From: CAZQEZ01 sp964592475
Lineage (GTDB): Bacteria; Bacteroidota; Bacteroidia; Cytophagales; Cyclobacteriaceae
Assembly (NCBI GenBank): GCA_964592475.1
Contig: CAZQEZ010000013.1
Location: forward strand, 1 to 47,168
Length of the DNA: 47,168 nt
Reading direction: 5' to 3'
Below are positions 7,397 through 15,877 of the stretch, piece after piece. A program made the position numbers and the translations under genes. The first letter of the stretch is position 1; each line of letters opens with the position of its first letter. The notes beneath the pieces are model-generated. The model saw only the letters and a list, made by a program, of their open reading frames with translations, had not been told where the DNA came from and searched no databases.

Positions 7397-8815
7397 GTGA
7401 AAAAAATCAAAATTACCACTAATCATCGTCATTTACTGGCCGATACCGTCACTCCAGTAAGCATCTACCTCAACTTGCGTGATCATTTTTCTAATTGCAT
7501 TTTGCTGGAAAGTTCTGATTATCATGGTACCGAAAACAGCTATTCTTACATCTGTTTTGAACCTTTTACCACTTTTAGTGCCAATCAACAGGAAGTAACT
7601 ATTAACTATCCGGGCAATGAAACTGAAAAAATAGGTTTAAAAGATAAATCGGATGCGCTCGATCTATTAAAAACATTTGTATCCTCTTTCGAAACTCCAA
7701 AGAATGATTTCAAATTCATTCAAAATGGTTTATTTGGCTACATGTCTTTCGATGCCGTAACTTTTTATGAAGATATAGATTTTAGCAAAAATAACAACAA
7801 TGAATATCAAATCCCGGATATACTTTATAGTGCTTATCGATTTATAGTAGCGGTAGATCATTTTAAAAATGAATTACATGTATTTGAACATCAACCAGAG
7901 GGTGAAATACGTGAAACTGAAATTGAAAAAGTTGTTCAGCTAATTAAAAGTCGTAGATATCCTAATTATACTTTCCGTGCCGAGAAAGAAGAGAAATCCA
8001 ACATAACGGATCAGGAGTACATCCAAATGGTTAAAAAAGGTATTGAGCATTGTAATAGAGGGGATGTAATACAGATAGTGCTTAGCCGCCGCTTCCAAAC
8101 TTCTTTTAGCGGTGATGAATTTAACGTATATCGTATTTTACGTTCTATTAACCCATCTCCCTATTTGTTTTATTTTGATTATGGGAATTTCAAAATTTTT
8201 GGATCTTCGCCGGAAGCCCAAATTCAGATTAAAAATGGAGTGGCTAATATTTATCCTATTGCCGGCACCTTTAAGCGAACAGGAAACGATAGGCAGGATG
8301 GGGTGTTAGCTCAGCAATTGGCTGATGACCCAAAAGAAAATTCAGAGCATGTAATGCTGGTAGATTTAGCCAGGAATGATTTAAGCATCAATAGTACAGA
8401 TGTAGATGTTGTCACTTTTAAAGAAGTTCAATATTATTCTCATGTAATTCATTTGGTTTCAAAAGTTAGCGGACAATTAAAAAAAAATGTATCTCCGGTT
8501 CAACTAGTGGCGGATACGTTTCCAGCTGGCACTTTGTCAGGTGCGCCTAAATACAAAGCGATGGAGTTGATAAATAAAATTGAAAATATGCGCCGCGGAT
8601 ATTATGGCGGGGCCATTGGTTTCATGGGTTTCAATGGCGATTTTAACCATGCTATCATGATACGATCATTTTTAAGTAAAGAAAATACTTTATTTTTTCA
8701 AGCAGGAGCCGGGGTAGTTGCCAAGTCAGATCCTGAAAGTGAATTGCAGGAAGTAAATAATAAGTTAGCTGCTTTAAGAAGGGCTTTGGTATTGGCTGAG
8801 GAGTTAAAAGGATAA
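7397..8815 (+). CDS. trpE: Anthranilate synthase component I
   Basis: Converts chorismate to anthranilate using ammonia from TrpG; first committed step of tryptophan synthesis, cytosolic. 472 residues. The N-terminal feedback motif LLES (36-39), where tryptophan binds in characterised TrpE proteins, is intact. The chorismate-binding half carries GSSPE, PIAGTFKRT, HVMLVDLARND, PAGTLSGAPK and the C-terminal GAGVVAKSDPESE. It is TrpE rather than PabB because of the LLES site and the operon. The start is a GTG at 7397; an ATG overlapping it at 7395 is followed at once by TGA, so GTG is the only sensible start near the attenuator. trpG begins 17 bases after its stop. Expression is expected to be controlled by the upstream leader-peptide attenuator. 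Confidence 0.97.
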   Translation: MKKIKITTNHRHLLADTVTPVSIYLNLRDHFSNCILLESSDYHGTENSYSYICFEPFTTFSANQQEVTINYPGNETEKIGLKDKSDALDLLKTFVSSFETPKNDFKFIQNGLFGYMSFDAVTFYEDIDFSKNNNNEYQIPDILYSAYRFIVAVDHFKNELHVFEHQPEGEIRETEIEKVVQLIKSRRYPNYTFRAEKEEKSNITDQEYIQMVKKGIEHCNRGDVIQIVLSRRFQTSFSGDEFNVYRILRSINPSPYLFYFDYGNFKIFGSSPEAQIQIKNGVANIYPIAGTFKRTGNDRQDGVLAQQLADDPKENSEHVMLVDLARNDLSINSTDVDVVTFKEVQYYSHVIHLVSKVSGQLKKNVSPVQLVADTFPAGTLSGAPKYKAMELINKIENMRRGYYGGAIGFMGFNGDFNHAIMIRSFLSKENTLFFQAGAGVVAKSDPESELQEVNNKLAALRRALVLAEELKG

Positions 8816-8832
8816 AAAAGAGAAGAGGAGCA

Positions 8833-9405
8833 ATGGAAATTTTAATGTTGGATAATTATGACTCATTTACTTATAACCTTGTGCACATTATTCGGGAACT
8901 TGGTTACACTGATAATTTGCACGTGCATCGGAACGATAAAATCTCACTGGAAGAGGTAAATAAATTTGATAAGATAATGCTTTCCCCCGGGCCGGGAATA
9001 CCATCGGAAGCGGGAATAATGCCCGACCTAATTAAAAGATATGGAGCGAAAAAAAGTATATTTGGTGTTTGCCTTGGTCATCAAGCTATTGCTGAAGCTT
9101 ATGGCGCTAAGTTACTAAACATGCCCAAGGTACTTCATGGGGTAGCTACGCGTAGCGTGGTGAAAGTAAACAATGAGCCACTTTTTAAAAACTTACCACA
9201 AGATTTTATGGTTTGCCGGTATCATAGCTGGACAGTATTACCCGAAACAGTAAATGGCGAATTAGAAATAACAGCAATGGATGAACATGGCAACGTGATG
9301 GCATTAAGACACAAAAAATACGATATAAGAGGCGTGCAATTTCATCCGGAATCTATACTTACCGAATATGGAATTGAAATGGTCGAAAATTGGTTAAAAA
9401 GCTAA
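8833..9405 (+). CDS. trpG: Anthranilate synthase component II (glutamine amidotransferase)
   Basis: Class I glutamine amidotransferase that releases ammonia from glutamine for TrpE. At 190 residues it has the normal length for a free-standing TrpG, not fused to TrpD. The catalytic triad is visible: Cys80 in GVCLGHQ, His171 and Glu173 in FHPES. The N-terminus MLDNYDSFTYNL and the oxyanion motif SPGPGIP (51-57) are typical of TrpG/PabA. A TrpG in this lineage may also serve PabB if no separate pabA exists; that is inference. The trpD ATG follows 8 bases after the stop. Confidence 0.96.
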   Translation: MEILMLDNYDSFTYNLVHIIRELGYTDNLHVHRNDKISLEEVNKFDKIMLSPGPGIPSEAGIMPDLIKRYGAKKSIFGVCLGHQAIAEAYGAKLLNMPKVLHGVATRSVVKVNNEPLFKNLPQDFMVCRYHSWTVLPETVNGELEITAMDEHGNVMALRHKKYDIRGVQFHPESILTEYGIEMVENWLKS

Positions 9406-9412
9406 ATTGAAA

Positions 9413-10408
9413 ATGAAAGAAATCCTAAATCGTTTATTTGAACATCAATCTTTAGATAAAGCAACAGCAAAAGAAATTCTGATAAAACTGGCCAAAGGAG
9501 AATATAACAATTCTCAGGTAGCTGCCTTTCTCACCGTTTATCTTATGCGCAGCATTACAGTTGATGAGCTTGAGGGTTTTAGAGAAGCTATGCTTGAATT
9601 GTGTGTTCGGGTAGACCTTTCGGCTTACGATGTGATTGATTTGTGTGGTACCGGTGGCGATGGTAAAAACACTTTTAATATTTCAACGCTTGCCTCATTT
9701 GTAACTGCCGGGGCCGGACAGCCAGTGGCCAAACATGGAAATAATAGCGTCTCATCTGTATGCGGTTCATCCAATGTTCTTGCGCATTTTGGTTTCCAGT
9801 TTACTAATAATGTTGATAAATTAAAACAAAGTGTGGAAGAAAATGGCATATGCTTTTTACATGCCCCTCTTTTTCACCCGGCCATGAAGAATGTAGCACC
9901 AATTCGTAAAGAATTGGGAGTAAAAACATTTTTTAATATGCTTGGGCCTATGGTAAACCCGGCTTTTCCTAACAATCAACTGGTAGGCGTATTTAATTTA
10001 GAGCTAGCCAGGCTTTATGGCTACCTTTATCAGCAACTGAATAAAGACTTTGTAATCTTGCACTCGTTGGATGGTTATGATGAAATTTCTCTTACCGGTG
10101 GATTTAAGGCCATTACCAATTCAGGTGAAAAAATACTTTACCCTGAAGATCTGCAACTTTCTCGTCATCAGGAACAGGACCTGGCCGGCGGAAATTCAGT
10201 AGAAGATGCTGCCGAAATATTTAAGAATATTTTACAAGGCACCGGCACAAAAGCTCAAAATGAAGCCGTAATAGCCAATGCAGCCATGGCCATACAGGTT
10301 GGTAAAAATGTAGATTTACCGGAGGCGGTATCAATGGCCCAGGAGTCACTTGCTTCTGGAAAAGCTATGAAAGTATTTAAAAAAATGATTGAACAATCTA
10401 AAAATTGA
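9413..10408 (+). CDS. trpD: Anthranilate phosphoribosyltransferase
   Basis: Transfers the phosphoribosyl group of PRPP to anthranilate, second step after TrpEG. 331 residues from the ATG at 9413; a TTG two codons earlier (9407) is also in frame but ATG is preferred. Signature motifs are present: CGTGGDGKNTFNIST (PRPP/diphosphate loop), KHGNNSVSS (anthranilate and metal site) and GVKTFFNMLGPMVNP. The N-terminal helical domain and C-terminal alpha/beta domain are both complete. Gene spacing in the operon is tight, with trpC starting 9 bases after the stop, so translational coupling is likely. Confidence 0.96.
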   Translation: MKEILNRLFEHQSLDKATAKEILIKLAKGEYNNSQVAAFLTVYLMRSITVDELEGFREAMLELCVRVDLSAYDVIDLCGTGGDGKNTFNISTLASFVTAGAGQPVAKHGNNSVSSVCGSSNVLAHFGFQFTNNVDKLKQSVEENGICFLHAPLFHPAMKNVAPIRKELGVKTFFNMLGPMVNPAFPNNQLVGVFNLELARLYGYLYQQLNKDFVILHSLDGYDEISLTGGFKAITNSGEKILYPEDLQLSRHQEQDLAGGNSVEDAAEIFKNILQGTGTKAQNEAVIANAAMAIQVGKNVDLPEAVSMAQESLASGKAMKVFKKMIEQSKN

Positions 10409-10417
10409 ATTTGATTA

Positions 10418-11221
10418 ATGGATATACTGGATAAAATAATTGCCCATAAAAAACAGGAAGTAGCTGAAAGAAAGAGTTTGTTCCCGATAAAACTTCTGGA
10501 AAAAAGTATATTTTTTGAAACTCAACCTCTTTCACTAAAAAAATATTTACTTCGGGAAGATAAGTCAGGTATAATTGCCGAAATTAAACGAAAGTCTCCC
10601 AGTAAAGGCTTAATTAATCCCTATGTTTCGATTGAAAGGACCAGCATAGGCTATATGCAAAGTGGAGCTTCTGCATTGTCGGTGCTTACGGATACTGAAT
10701 TTTTCGGTGGAACCAATGAAGATTTGAAAACTGCAAGAAAATTTAACTTCTGCCCAATTTTACGTAAAGATTTTATAATCGACGAATACCAAATATTTGA
10801 AGCAAAATCGATTGGAGCTGATGCAATATTGCTCATTGCCGCAGCACTCACAAAAGAAGAAATCGAAAACCTGGCTAAAAAAGCGCATGCTCTGGGCCTT
10901 GAAGTTTTACTGGAAATACATAACGAGGATGAACTTTCGGCTCTTAGCCAATTTATAGATGTAGTAGGAGTTAATAATCGTGATCTAAAAACCTTCAAAG
11001 TTGCCATTGAAACTTCTATGAACTTAAGCCAGAAAATCCCAGCTGAGTTTGTAAAAATTTCAGAAAGCGGAATAAGCAACCCCGAAGCTATTTTAAAGTT
11101 GAGAGAGTACGGATTTCGCGGGTTCTTAATTGGTGAACATTTCATGATGCATAGCCGTCCGGAAAGAAAATGTGAGGCATTCATTGAAAAACTAGAAGCT
11201 TTGCAAAAAGAAAAGGTTTGA
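10418..11221 (+). CDS. trpC: Indole-3-glycerol phosphate synthase
   Basis: Closes the indole ring from 1-(2-carboxyphenylamino)-1-deoxyribulose 5-phosphate. 267 residues, a single (beta/alpha)8 barrel, not fused to TrpF as in enterobacteria. Motifs: IIAEIKRKSPSKG (catalytic Lys and phosphate contact), LRKDFIIDEYQI, LLIAAAL, LEVLLEIHNEDE, GVNNRDLKTF and SESGI near the C-terminus. All expected catalytic regions appear intact. The TGA stop overlaps the trpF ATG by one base (TGATG), indicating coupled translation. Confidence 0.96.
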   Translation: MDILDKIIAHKKQEVAERKSLFPIKLLEKSIFFETQPLSLKKYLLREDKSGIIAEIKRKSPSKGLINPYVSIERTSIGYMQSGASALSVLTDTEFFGGTNEDLKTARKFNFCPILRKDFIIDEYQIFEAKSIGADAILLIAAALTKEEIENLAKKAHALGLEVLLEIHNEDELSALSQFIDVVGVNNRDLKTFKVAIETSMNLSQKIPAEFVKISESGISNPEAILKLREYGFRGFLIGEHFMMHSRPERKCEAFIEKLEALQKEKV

Positions 11222-11847
11222 TGAAAAATCCAGTGCAAATAAAGGTTTGTGGTATGAAAAAACCAGAACAAATAAGTCAATTAGAAGAATTGCCTCTGCA
11301 CTGGATTGGATTTATATTTTATGAAAAATCTTCCCGATATGTGGGAGACGATTTTACTTATACATCCGGCTCAAATGTTTTAAAAAAAACAGGTGTATTT
11401 GTAGATGCACCCATCCATTGGTTAATGCAAAAGATAGCACAGGTGCCTTTAGATGCGGTACAATTGCATGGAAACGAAACCACAGCTTATTGTAGTGCTA
11501 TTAAAGAACGAGGCACTACGGTAATAAAAGCTTTTGCGGTAGACGAACAATTTGATTTTAATAATATTGAGCCATACATAGAATTTACCGATTATTTCCT
11601 GTTTGACACAAAAACAAAACTAAAAGGAGGCTCGGGCAAAAAATTTGATTGGACAGTATTAAAAAATTATCATTTAAATCATCCGTTTTTTCTAAGTGGT
11701 GGAATTGCCCCGGAAGATACAGAATTAATAAAACAACTTAAGCTTAACAATCTGTTTGCCATTGATATCAATAGTAAGTTTGAGATATCACCCGCTATCA
11801 AAGATTTAGATAAAATAAAAGAATTTATTGAAGATATAAAAGACTGA
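11221..11847 (+). CDS. trpF: Phosphoribosylanthranilate isomerase
   Basis: Isomerises phosphoribosylanthranilate to the substrate of TrpC. 208 residues from the ATG at 11221, which overlaps the trpC stop; a TTG directly before it is in frame but not preferred. Motifs: KVCGMKKPEQI (catalytic Cys region), WIGFIFYEKSSRYV, VQLHGNE, the phosphate-binding LKGGSGKKFDW and FLSGGIAPED. It is a separate polypeptide in trpC-trpF order, as in other Bacteroidota operons. trpB starts 4 bases after its stop. Confidence 0.95.
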   Translation: MKNPVQIKVCGMKKPEQISQLEELPLHWIGFIFYEKSSRYVGDDFTYTSGSNVLKKTGVFVDAPIHWLMQKIAQVPLDAVQLHGNETTAYCSAIKERGTTVIKAFAVDEQFDFNNIEPYIEFTDYFLFDTKTKLKGGSGKKFDWTVLKNYHLNHPFFLSGGIAPEDTELIKQLKLNNLFAIDINSKFEISPAIKDLDKIKEFIEDIKD

Positions 11848-11851
11848 AAAT

Positions 11852-13036
11852 ATGGTTTCTTACAGTGTAGATGAAAGAGGTTATTATGGGAATTTTGGTG
11901 GTGCTTACGTCCCGGAAATGCTCTATCCTAACATAGATGAATTGAGGGAAAACTATCTTAAAATAATGCATGAAGACTCTTTTCAACAAGAGTTTCAATA
12001 TTTACTTAAAAACTATGTAGGTCGCCCTACTCCACTATTCTTGGCAGAAAGATTATCAGAAAAATATCAAGCTAAAATTTATCTGAAAAGAGAAGACCTT
12101 ACCCATACCGGTGCTCATAAAATCAACAATACAATCGGCCAGATTATTATGGCTAAAAGATTGAATAAAAAACGCATCATTGCTGAAACCGGAGCTGGTC
12201 AACATGGGGTAGCCACCGCCACAGTATGTGCTTTGATGGGCTTTGAGTGTACCGTATTTATGGGTAGTGTAGATATGGAGCGGCAAAAACCTAATGTAGA
12301 GCGTATGCGCATTCTCGGGGCAGAAGTGGTACCCGCTGAAAGTGGCAGCAAAACACTCAAAGATGCTACCAATGAGGCTATGCGCCATTGGATCAACAAT
12401 CCGAAAGATACCCATTATATCATTGGGTCGGTAATAGGCCCTCACCCCTACCCAGATATGGTTACCAGGTTTCAGTCAGTAATGAGCGAAGAAATGAAAT
12501 GGCAACTTAAGGAACAGGAAGGCAAAGATAACCCTGATTATGTAATTGCCTGTGTGGGCGGGGGTAGCAATGCTGCCGGTGCATTCTACCATTACCTGAA
12601 TCAACCTGAAGTTAAGCTGGTAGCGGTGGAAGCTGCCGGGCACGGGGTGGAATCCGGAGAATCTGCTGCAACCACCATCTTAGGTAAAATAGGTGTTTTG
12701 CATGGCAGTAAAACAATATTTATGCAAACCCTGGATGGGCAGGTGGTAGAGCCATACTCTATTTCTGCAGGTCTCGATTACCCAGGCACCGGTCCTATTC
12801 ATGCTCATCTTTTTGAAACAAAACGAGCAGAATATATGAATGCCACTGATCAAGAAGCGATGGAAGCCGGTATCCTACTTAGTAAGCTGGAAGGTATCAT
12901 TCCGGCTATAGAAACGGCACATGCACTGGCAGTGCTGGAAAAAATGAAATTAAACAAAGAAGATGTGGTGATCATTAATTTGTCTGGTCGGGGTGATAAG
13001 GATCTTGAAACTTACATTAAGTGGGGAGGGTATTAA
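11852..13036 (+). CDS. trpB: Tryptophan synthase beta chain
   Basis: PLP enzyme condensing indole with serine to give tryptophan. 394 residues, normal for TrpB1. The PLP lysine is Lys90 in HTGAHKINNT. The phosphate loop GGGSNAAG and the motifs GRPTPLF and ETGAGQHGVATAT are intact. It is the last gene of the operon here: no trpA follows, although TrpA normally supplies channelled indole. The sequence looks like ordinary TrpA-dependent TrpB1 rather than a stand-alone TrpB2, so a trpA is expected elsewhere in the genome. An inverted-repeat element begins 33 bases after the stop. Confidence 0.97.
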   Translation: MVSYSVDERGYYGNFGGAYVPEMLYPNIDELRENYLKIMHEDSFQQEFQYLLKNYVGRPTPLFLAERLSEKYQAKIYLKREDLTHTGAHKINNTIGQIIMAKRLNKKRIIAETGAGQHGVATATVCALMGFECTVFMGSVDMERQKPNVERMRILGAEVVPAESGSKTLKDATNEAMRHWINNPKDTHYIIGSVIGPHPYPDMVTRFQSVMSEEMKWQLKEQEGKDNPDYVIACVGGGSNAAGAFYHYLNQPEVKLVAVEAAGHGVESGESAATTILGKIGVLHGSKTIFMQTLDGQVVEPYSISAGLDYPGTGPIHAHLFETKRAEYMNATDQEAMEAGILLSKLEGIIPAIETAHALAVLEKMKLNKEDVVIINLSGRGDKDLETYIKWGGY

Positions 13037-13068
13037 AATCAATTGAAAGACGATCTATAAGAATTATA

Positions 13069-13155
13069 GAGGCTGTCCAAAACAGAATCATTCAGAAAAG
13101 AATAAAACATATTTTGAAATAATATATGTTTGTGCTTCTTTTTTTGGTCAGCCTC
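13069..13155. repeat. MITE-like inverted-repeat element, copy 1
   Basis: An 87-bp stretch bounded by GAGGCTGTCCAAAA (13069-13082) and TTTTGGTCAGCCTC (13142-13155), a 14-bp inverted repeat with one mismatch. The interior can also fold (AAACATAT with ATATGTTT, AAAAGAA with TTCTTTT), so transcription gives one long hairpin followed by little else; it may terminate the trp operon. The same end sequence bounds the element at 37881-38042. No ORF lies inside. The ends resemble insertion-sequence termini, but that family link is from memory. Confidence 0.6.
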
Positions 13156-13249
13156 CTATCCACTCCAGCGTAAGTTCGTCAATACTTAACTAACTACTAA
13201 AATAATGAAAATAATGAAACCAAAATTTAGAAGCACGTTATATTTTTTT

Positions 13250-13267
13250 TGACTGACTGTTTAGTCA
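13250..13267. promoter_or_regulatory. Probable operator of the adjacent TetR regulator
   Basis: TGACTGACTGTTTAGTCA contains the inverted half-sites TGACT and AGTCA separated by 8 bases, and ends 16 bases before the tetR ATG. TetR-family genes often carry such a palindrome for autoregulation. Binding is inferred from position and symmetry. Confidence 0.5.
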
Positions 13268-13283
13268 ATAATAATCTTAAACG

Positions 13284-13859
13284 ATGAGTCCCAGGTCAAA
13301 AAAACAAATAGAATCAATAAAGAGTAGTAGAAAAAACCAGATTTTGGAAACAGCATTAAGGCTTTTCGCGATCAATGGCTTTCATAATACTTCCATAGAT
13401 CAAATCGCTCAGGAGGCAGGTATATCCAAAGGATTGGTTTACAATTACTTCAAAAGCAAGGAAGATTTGTTGCAGGAAGTTTTCGAAAAAAGCTTCCAGG
13501 ATTTTGACCAATTTGAAGAGATGGCTTCCAGTGATAATCCTAAAGAAGTGCTTCGTCAGGTATTGGATCTTTTTTTTAGCTTATTGCAAGAAAAAACTGA
13601 AACCTTTCTTTTAGTAGGCGAATTGTCTTTACGTGCACATGATTTTCCTTTTGCACTGCAATATGTTGAAGAAAAATATAAACAATACCTGCAATTACTG
13701 AGCATCTTGTTCAAAAATGACGGAATAATAAATGCCACTGATGAAGCTTATTTGCTGATGGCTACGCTTGATGGCATTTGTACGCAATACCTGGTTTTAA
13801 AAGAAAAATATCCATTAGATAAATATAAAACTATTTTAATTTCTAAATACTGTAGTTAA
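13284..13859 (+). CDS. TetR/AcrR-family transcriptional regulator
   Basis: A 191-residue one-component regulator. The N-terminal helix-turn-helix is clear: ILETALRLFAINGFHNTS then IDQIAQEAGISKGLVYNYFKSKEDLL (about residues 20-63), matching the TetR signature. The C-terminal ligand-binding half (about 70-190) is divergent, as usual, with no recognisable ligand. The next gene begins one base after its stop, so it is probably co-transcribed with the LolA-like/ABC export genes it is predicted to control, most simply as a ligand-relieved repressor acting at the palindrome at 13250-13267. It is not related in function to the preceding trp operon, from which it is separated by the inverted-repeat element. 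Confidence 0.9.
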   Translation: MSPRSKKQIESIKSSRKNQILETALRLFAINGFHNTSIDQIAQEAGISKGLVYNYFKSKEDLLQEVFEKSFQDFDQFEEMASSDNPKEVLRQVLDLFFSLLQEKTETFLLVGELSLRAHDFPFALQYVEEKYKQYLQLLSILFKNDGIINATDEAYLLMATLDGICTQYLVLKEKYPLDKYKTILISKYCS

Positions 13860-13860
13860 G

Positions 13861-14607
13861 ATGAAACATTTAACCATTGTAATTTCTTTTTGGCTGATAG
13901 CCAATAGCCTCAATGCTCAGGATGCCACAGAAATTGTAAGAAAGGCTGATCAAAAGATGCGCGGGCAATCTAGTTATGCCGAAATGAGCATGACTATCAT
14001 ACGACCCAGTTGGACGCGGGAAGTAAGTATGAAAACCTGGGCATTAGGCACCGAGTATTCTTTGATACTTATCACCGGACCAGCCAGGGACAAAGGAGTA
14101 GCCTACCTGAAAAGAGGCAACGAAATATGGAATTGGCAACCTACCATCGACCGGGTGGTGAAGCTTCCCAGTAGCATGATGAGCCAATCCTGGATGGGTT
14201 CGGATTTTACCAATGACGACCTGGTACAGGAATCCTCGATCGTGAAAGATTATACTCATAAAATGCTGGGAGACTCTACCATCGAAAATATTGCAGTTTA
14301 CAAAATGGAGTTAACCCCCAAACCAAATGCAGCGGTAGTGTGGGGTAAGATGATTTTATACGTGAGCAAAGACAACTATTACCAGCTACTTACCCGGTTT
14401 TATGATGAAGACATGTACCTGATCAACACCATGCGGGGTTCCGACATACAACAATTTGACGCCAGAAAAATACCTTCAAAACTTACTGTAATTCCAGCAG
14501 ATGAGGAAGGCCAAAAAACGGTAATGCAATATAAAAATATGCAATTTAACATTGATATAAAACCATCGTTTTTCTCGATTCAAAATATGAAAAACCTTAA
14601 ACCTTAA
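13861..14607 (+). CDS. Periplasmic LolA-like outer-membrane lipoprotein-sorting protein
   Basis: 248 residues with an N-terminal signal peptide (MKHLTIVISFWLIANSLNAQ). The mature part has the pattern of the LolA-like COG2834 group: MRGQSSYAEMSMTIIRPSW, GNEIWNWQPTIDRVVKLP and the highly characteristic MMSQSWMGSDFTNDDLVQ. LolA folds are half-barrels that carry a lipid or lipoprotein acyl chain across the periplasm. This subgroup is not the housekeeping LolA and usually sits beside FtsX-type permeases, as here. Together with the two permeases, ATPase and beta-barrel protein it suggests shuttling of a hydrophobic cargo from inner to outer membrane. The cargo is unknown. Confidence 0.82.
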   Translation: MKHLTIVISFWLIANSLNAQDATEIVRKADQKMRGQSSYAEMSMTIIRPSWTREVSMKTWALGTEYSLILITGPARDKGVAYLKRGNEIWNWQPTIDRVVKLPSSMMSQSWMGSDFTNDDLVQESSIVKDYTHKMLGDSTIENIAVYKMELTPKPNAAVVWGKMILYVSKDNYYQLLTRFYDEDMYLINTMRGSDIQQFDARKIPSKLTVIPADEEGQKTVMQYKNMQFNIDIKPSFFSIQNMKNLKP

Positions 14608-14635
14608 TCAATTGAAAATATAAATAAAATTTGAT

Positions 14636-15853
14636 ATGCAACTAAAATTAGCCTGGCGCAACTTATGGCGGAACAAAAGGCGCACTTTAATCACCATTGC
14701 ATCCATTACCTTCGCCGTATTTTTTGCCTGTATCATGCTAAGCATGCAAACCGGTACTTACGATCGAATGATAGACAATACGGTAAGATTTCAAACCGGC
14801 TATATTCAAATTCACAAGCATGGTTACTGGAATGATAAGATTCTGAATAACTCCCTGGCACTTGATGATGGTTTACTTGAGGCTGTTGAAAAAACTGAAC
14901 TGGTAGCTACCATAGCACCCCGGCTGCAATCATTTGCCCTGGCATCTCATCAGGAAAAGACCAAAGGCGCGCTGGTAATTGGTACCGACCCTGCCAAAGA
15001 AAACAAAATTACTAGTTTAAAATCAAAGCTGGTATCAGGGGAATACCTCAAAAATGAGGAACCAGGAGTGCTTGTTGCAGCAGGGCTGGCCAACTATTTA
15101 CAACTCGAGGTGAACGATACGATTGTGATGATCAGCCAGGGATTTAGAGGGGCTAATGCTGCCGGAAAATACCCCGTAGCCGGAATTATTAAAATCCCCT
15201 CACCCGAACTAAATAATCAAGCAATCTACATGCCTTTGGCAGAAGCTCAATATTTTTACGCTGCCAATGATCGCGTAACGGCGTTAGCCATCATGGTGCC
15301 GGAACCGGATGATATGAAAATGGCGCTGAAAAACCTTGAAGAGAAATTTGGTGAACAATATGAAGTAATGAGCTGGAGGGCAATGATGCCAGAACTGGTT
15401 CAAAGCATCGAACTGGATCGCGTGAGTGGAGAAATCATGATGTACATACTTTACGCGGTGATTGCTTTTGGTATTTTCGGCACCTTTTTGATGATGACCA
15501 ATGAAAGACAATACGAGTTTGGCATTCTGGTATCTATTGGCATGAAAAGATTGAAGCTGATGACGGTAATGCTGGCAGAAACTATTTTTATAGGGATGTT
15601 GGGTGTTTTATCAGGATGTATTTTAAGTTTACCAATCTTGCTTTATTTCTATTACAACCCCATTGAAATGGGAGGAGAATACGCGAAAATTTACGAGCAA
15701 TTTGGTCTGGAACCAATTCTGCCATTCTCTTTAGATCCTGAAATTTTCATCAGGCAAGCTATGGTTGTATTAATAATTTCATTGCTCATTGGTATTTATC
15801 CATTGGTAAAGATAGGGCAATTGAATACTGCTGTTGCCATTAGAAACAAGTAA
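14636..15853 (+). CDS. FtsX/LolCE-type ABC transporter permease (first)
   Basis: 405 residues. An N-terminal transmembrane helix follows the cytosolic WRNLWRNKRRT motif. A large periplasmic MacB-like core domain (about residues 45-260) comes next, then three C-terminal helices (about 270-395), the usual 1+3 topology of FtsX/LolC/LolE/MacB permeases. These are mechanotransmitters that extract cargo from the outer leaflet of the inner membrane rather than pass it through a pore. It is paired with a second, related permease 24 bases downstream, suggesting a heterodimer like LolC-LolE. ATG start. The order LolA-like, permease, permease, ATPase supports an envelope lipid or lipoprotein exporter. 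Confidence 0.88.
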   Translation: MQLKLAWRNLWRNKRRTLITIASITFAVFFACIMLSMQTGTYDRMIDNTVRFQTGYIQIHKHGYWNDKILNNSLALDDGLLEAVEKTELVATIAPRLQSFALASHQEKTKGALVIGTDPAKENKITSLKSKLVSGEYLKNEEPGVLVAAGLANYLQLEVNDTIVMISQGFRGANAAGKYPVAGIIKIPSPELNNQAIYMPLAEAQYFYAANDRVTALAIMVPEPDDMKMALKNLEEKFGEQYEVMSWRAMMPELVQSIELDRVSGEIMMYILYAVIAFGIFGTFLMMTNERQYEFGILVSIGMKRLKLMTVMLAETIFIGMLGVLSGCILSLPILLYFYYNPIEMGGEYAKIYEQFGLEPILPFSLDPEIFIRQAMVVLIISLLIGIYPLVKIGQLNTAVAIRNK

Positions 15854-15877
15854 TTTATAAACATTAAATAAACAAAC

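Noticed and set aside
7395..7400. ATGTGA just at the trpE start, a start codon followed directly by a stop
   Set aside because: Start-stop elements are known, but here it overlaps the GTG start of trpE and chance cannot be excluded.
10651..11280. 209-codon minus-strand open frame opposite trpC
   Set aside because: It is antisense to a clear, well-conserved trpC; composition is serine/phenylalanine-rich as expected for the reverse strand of an AT-rich gene.
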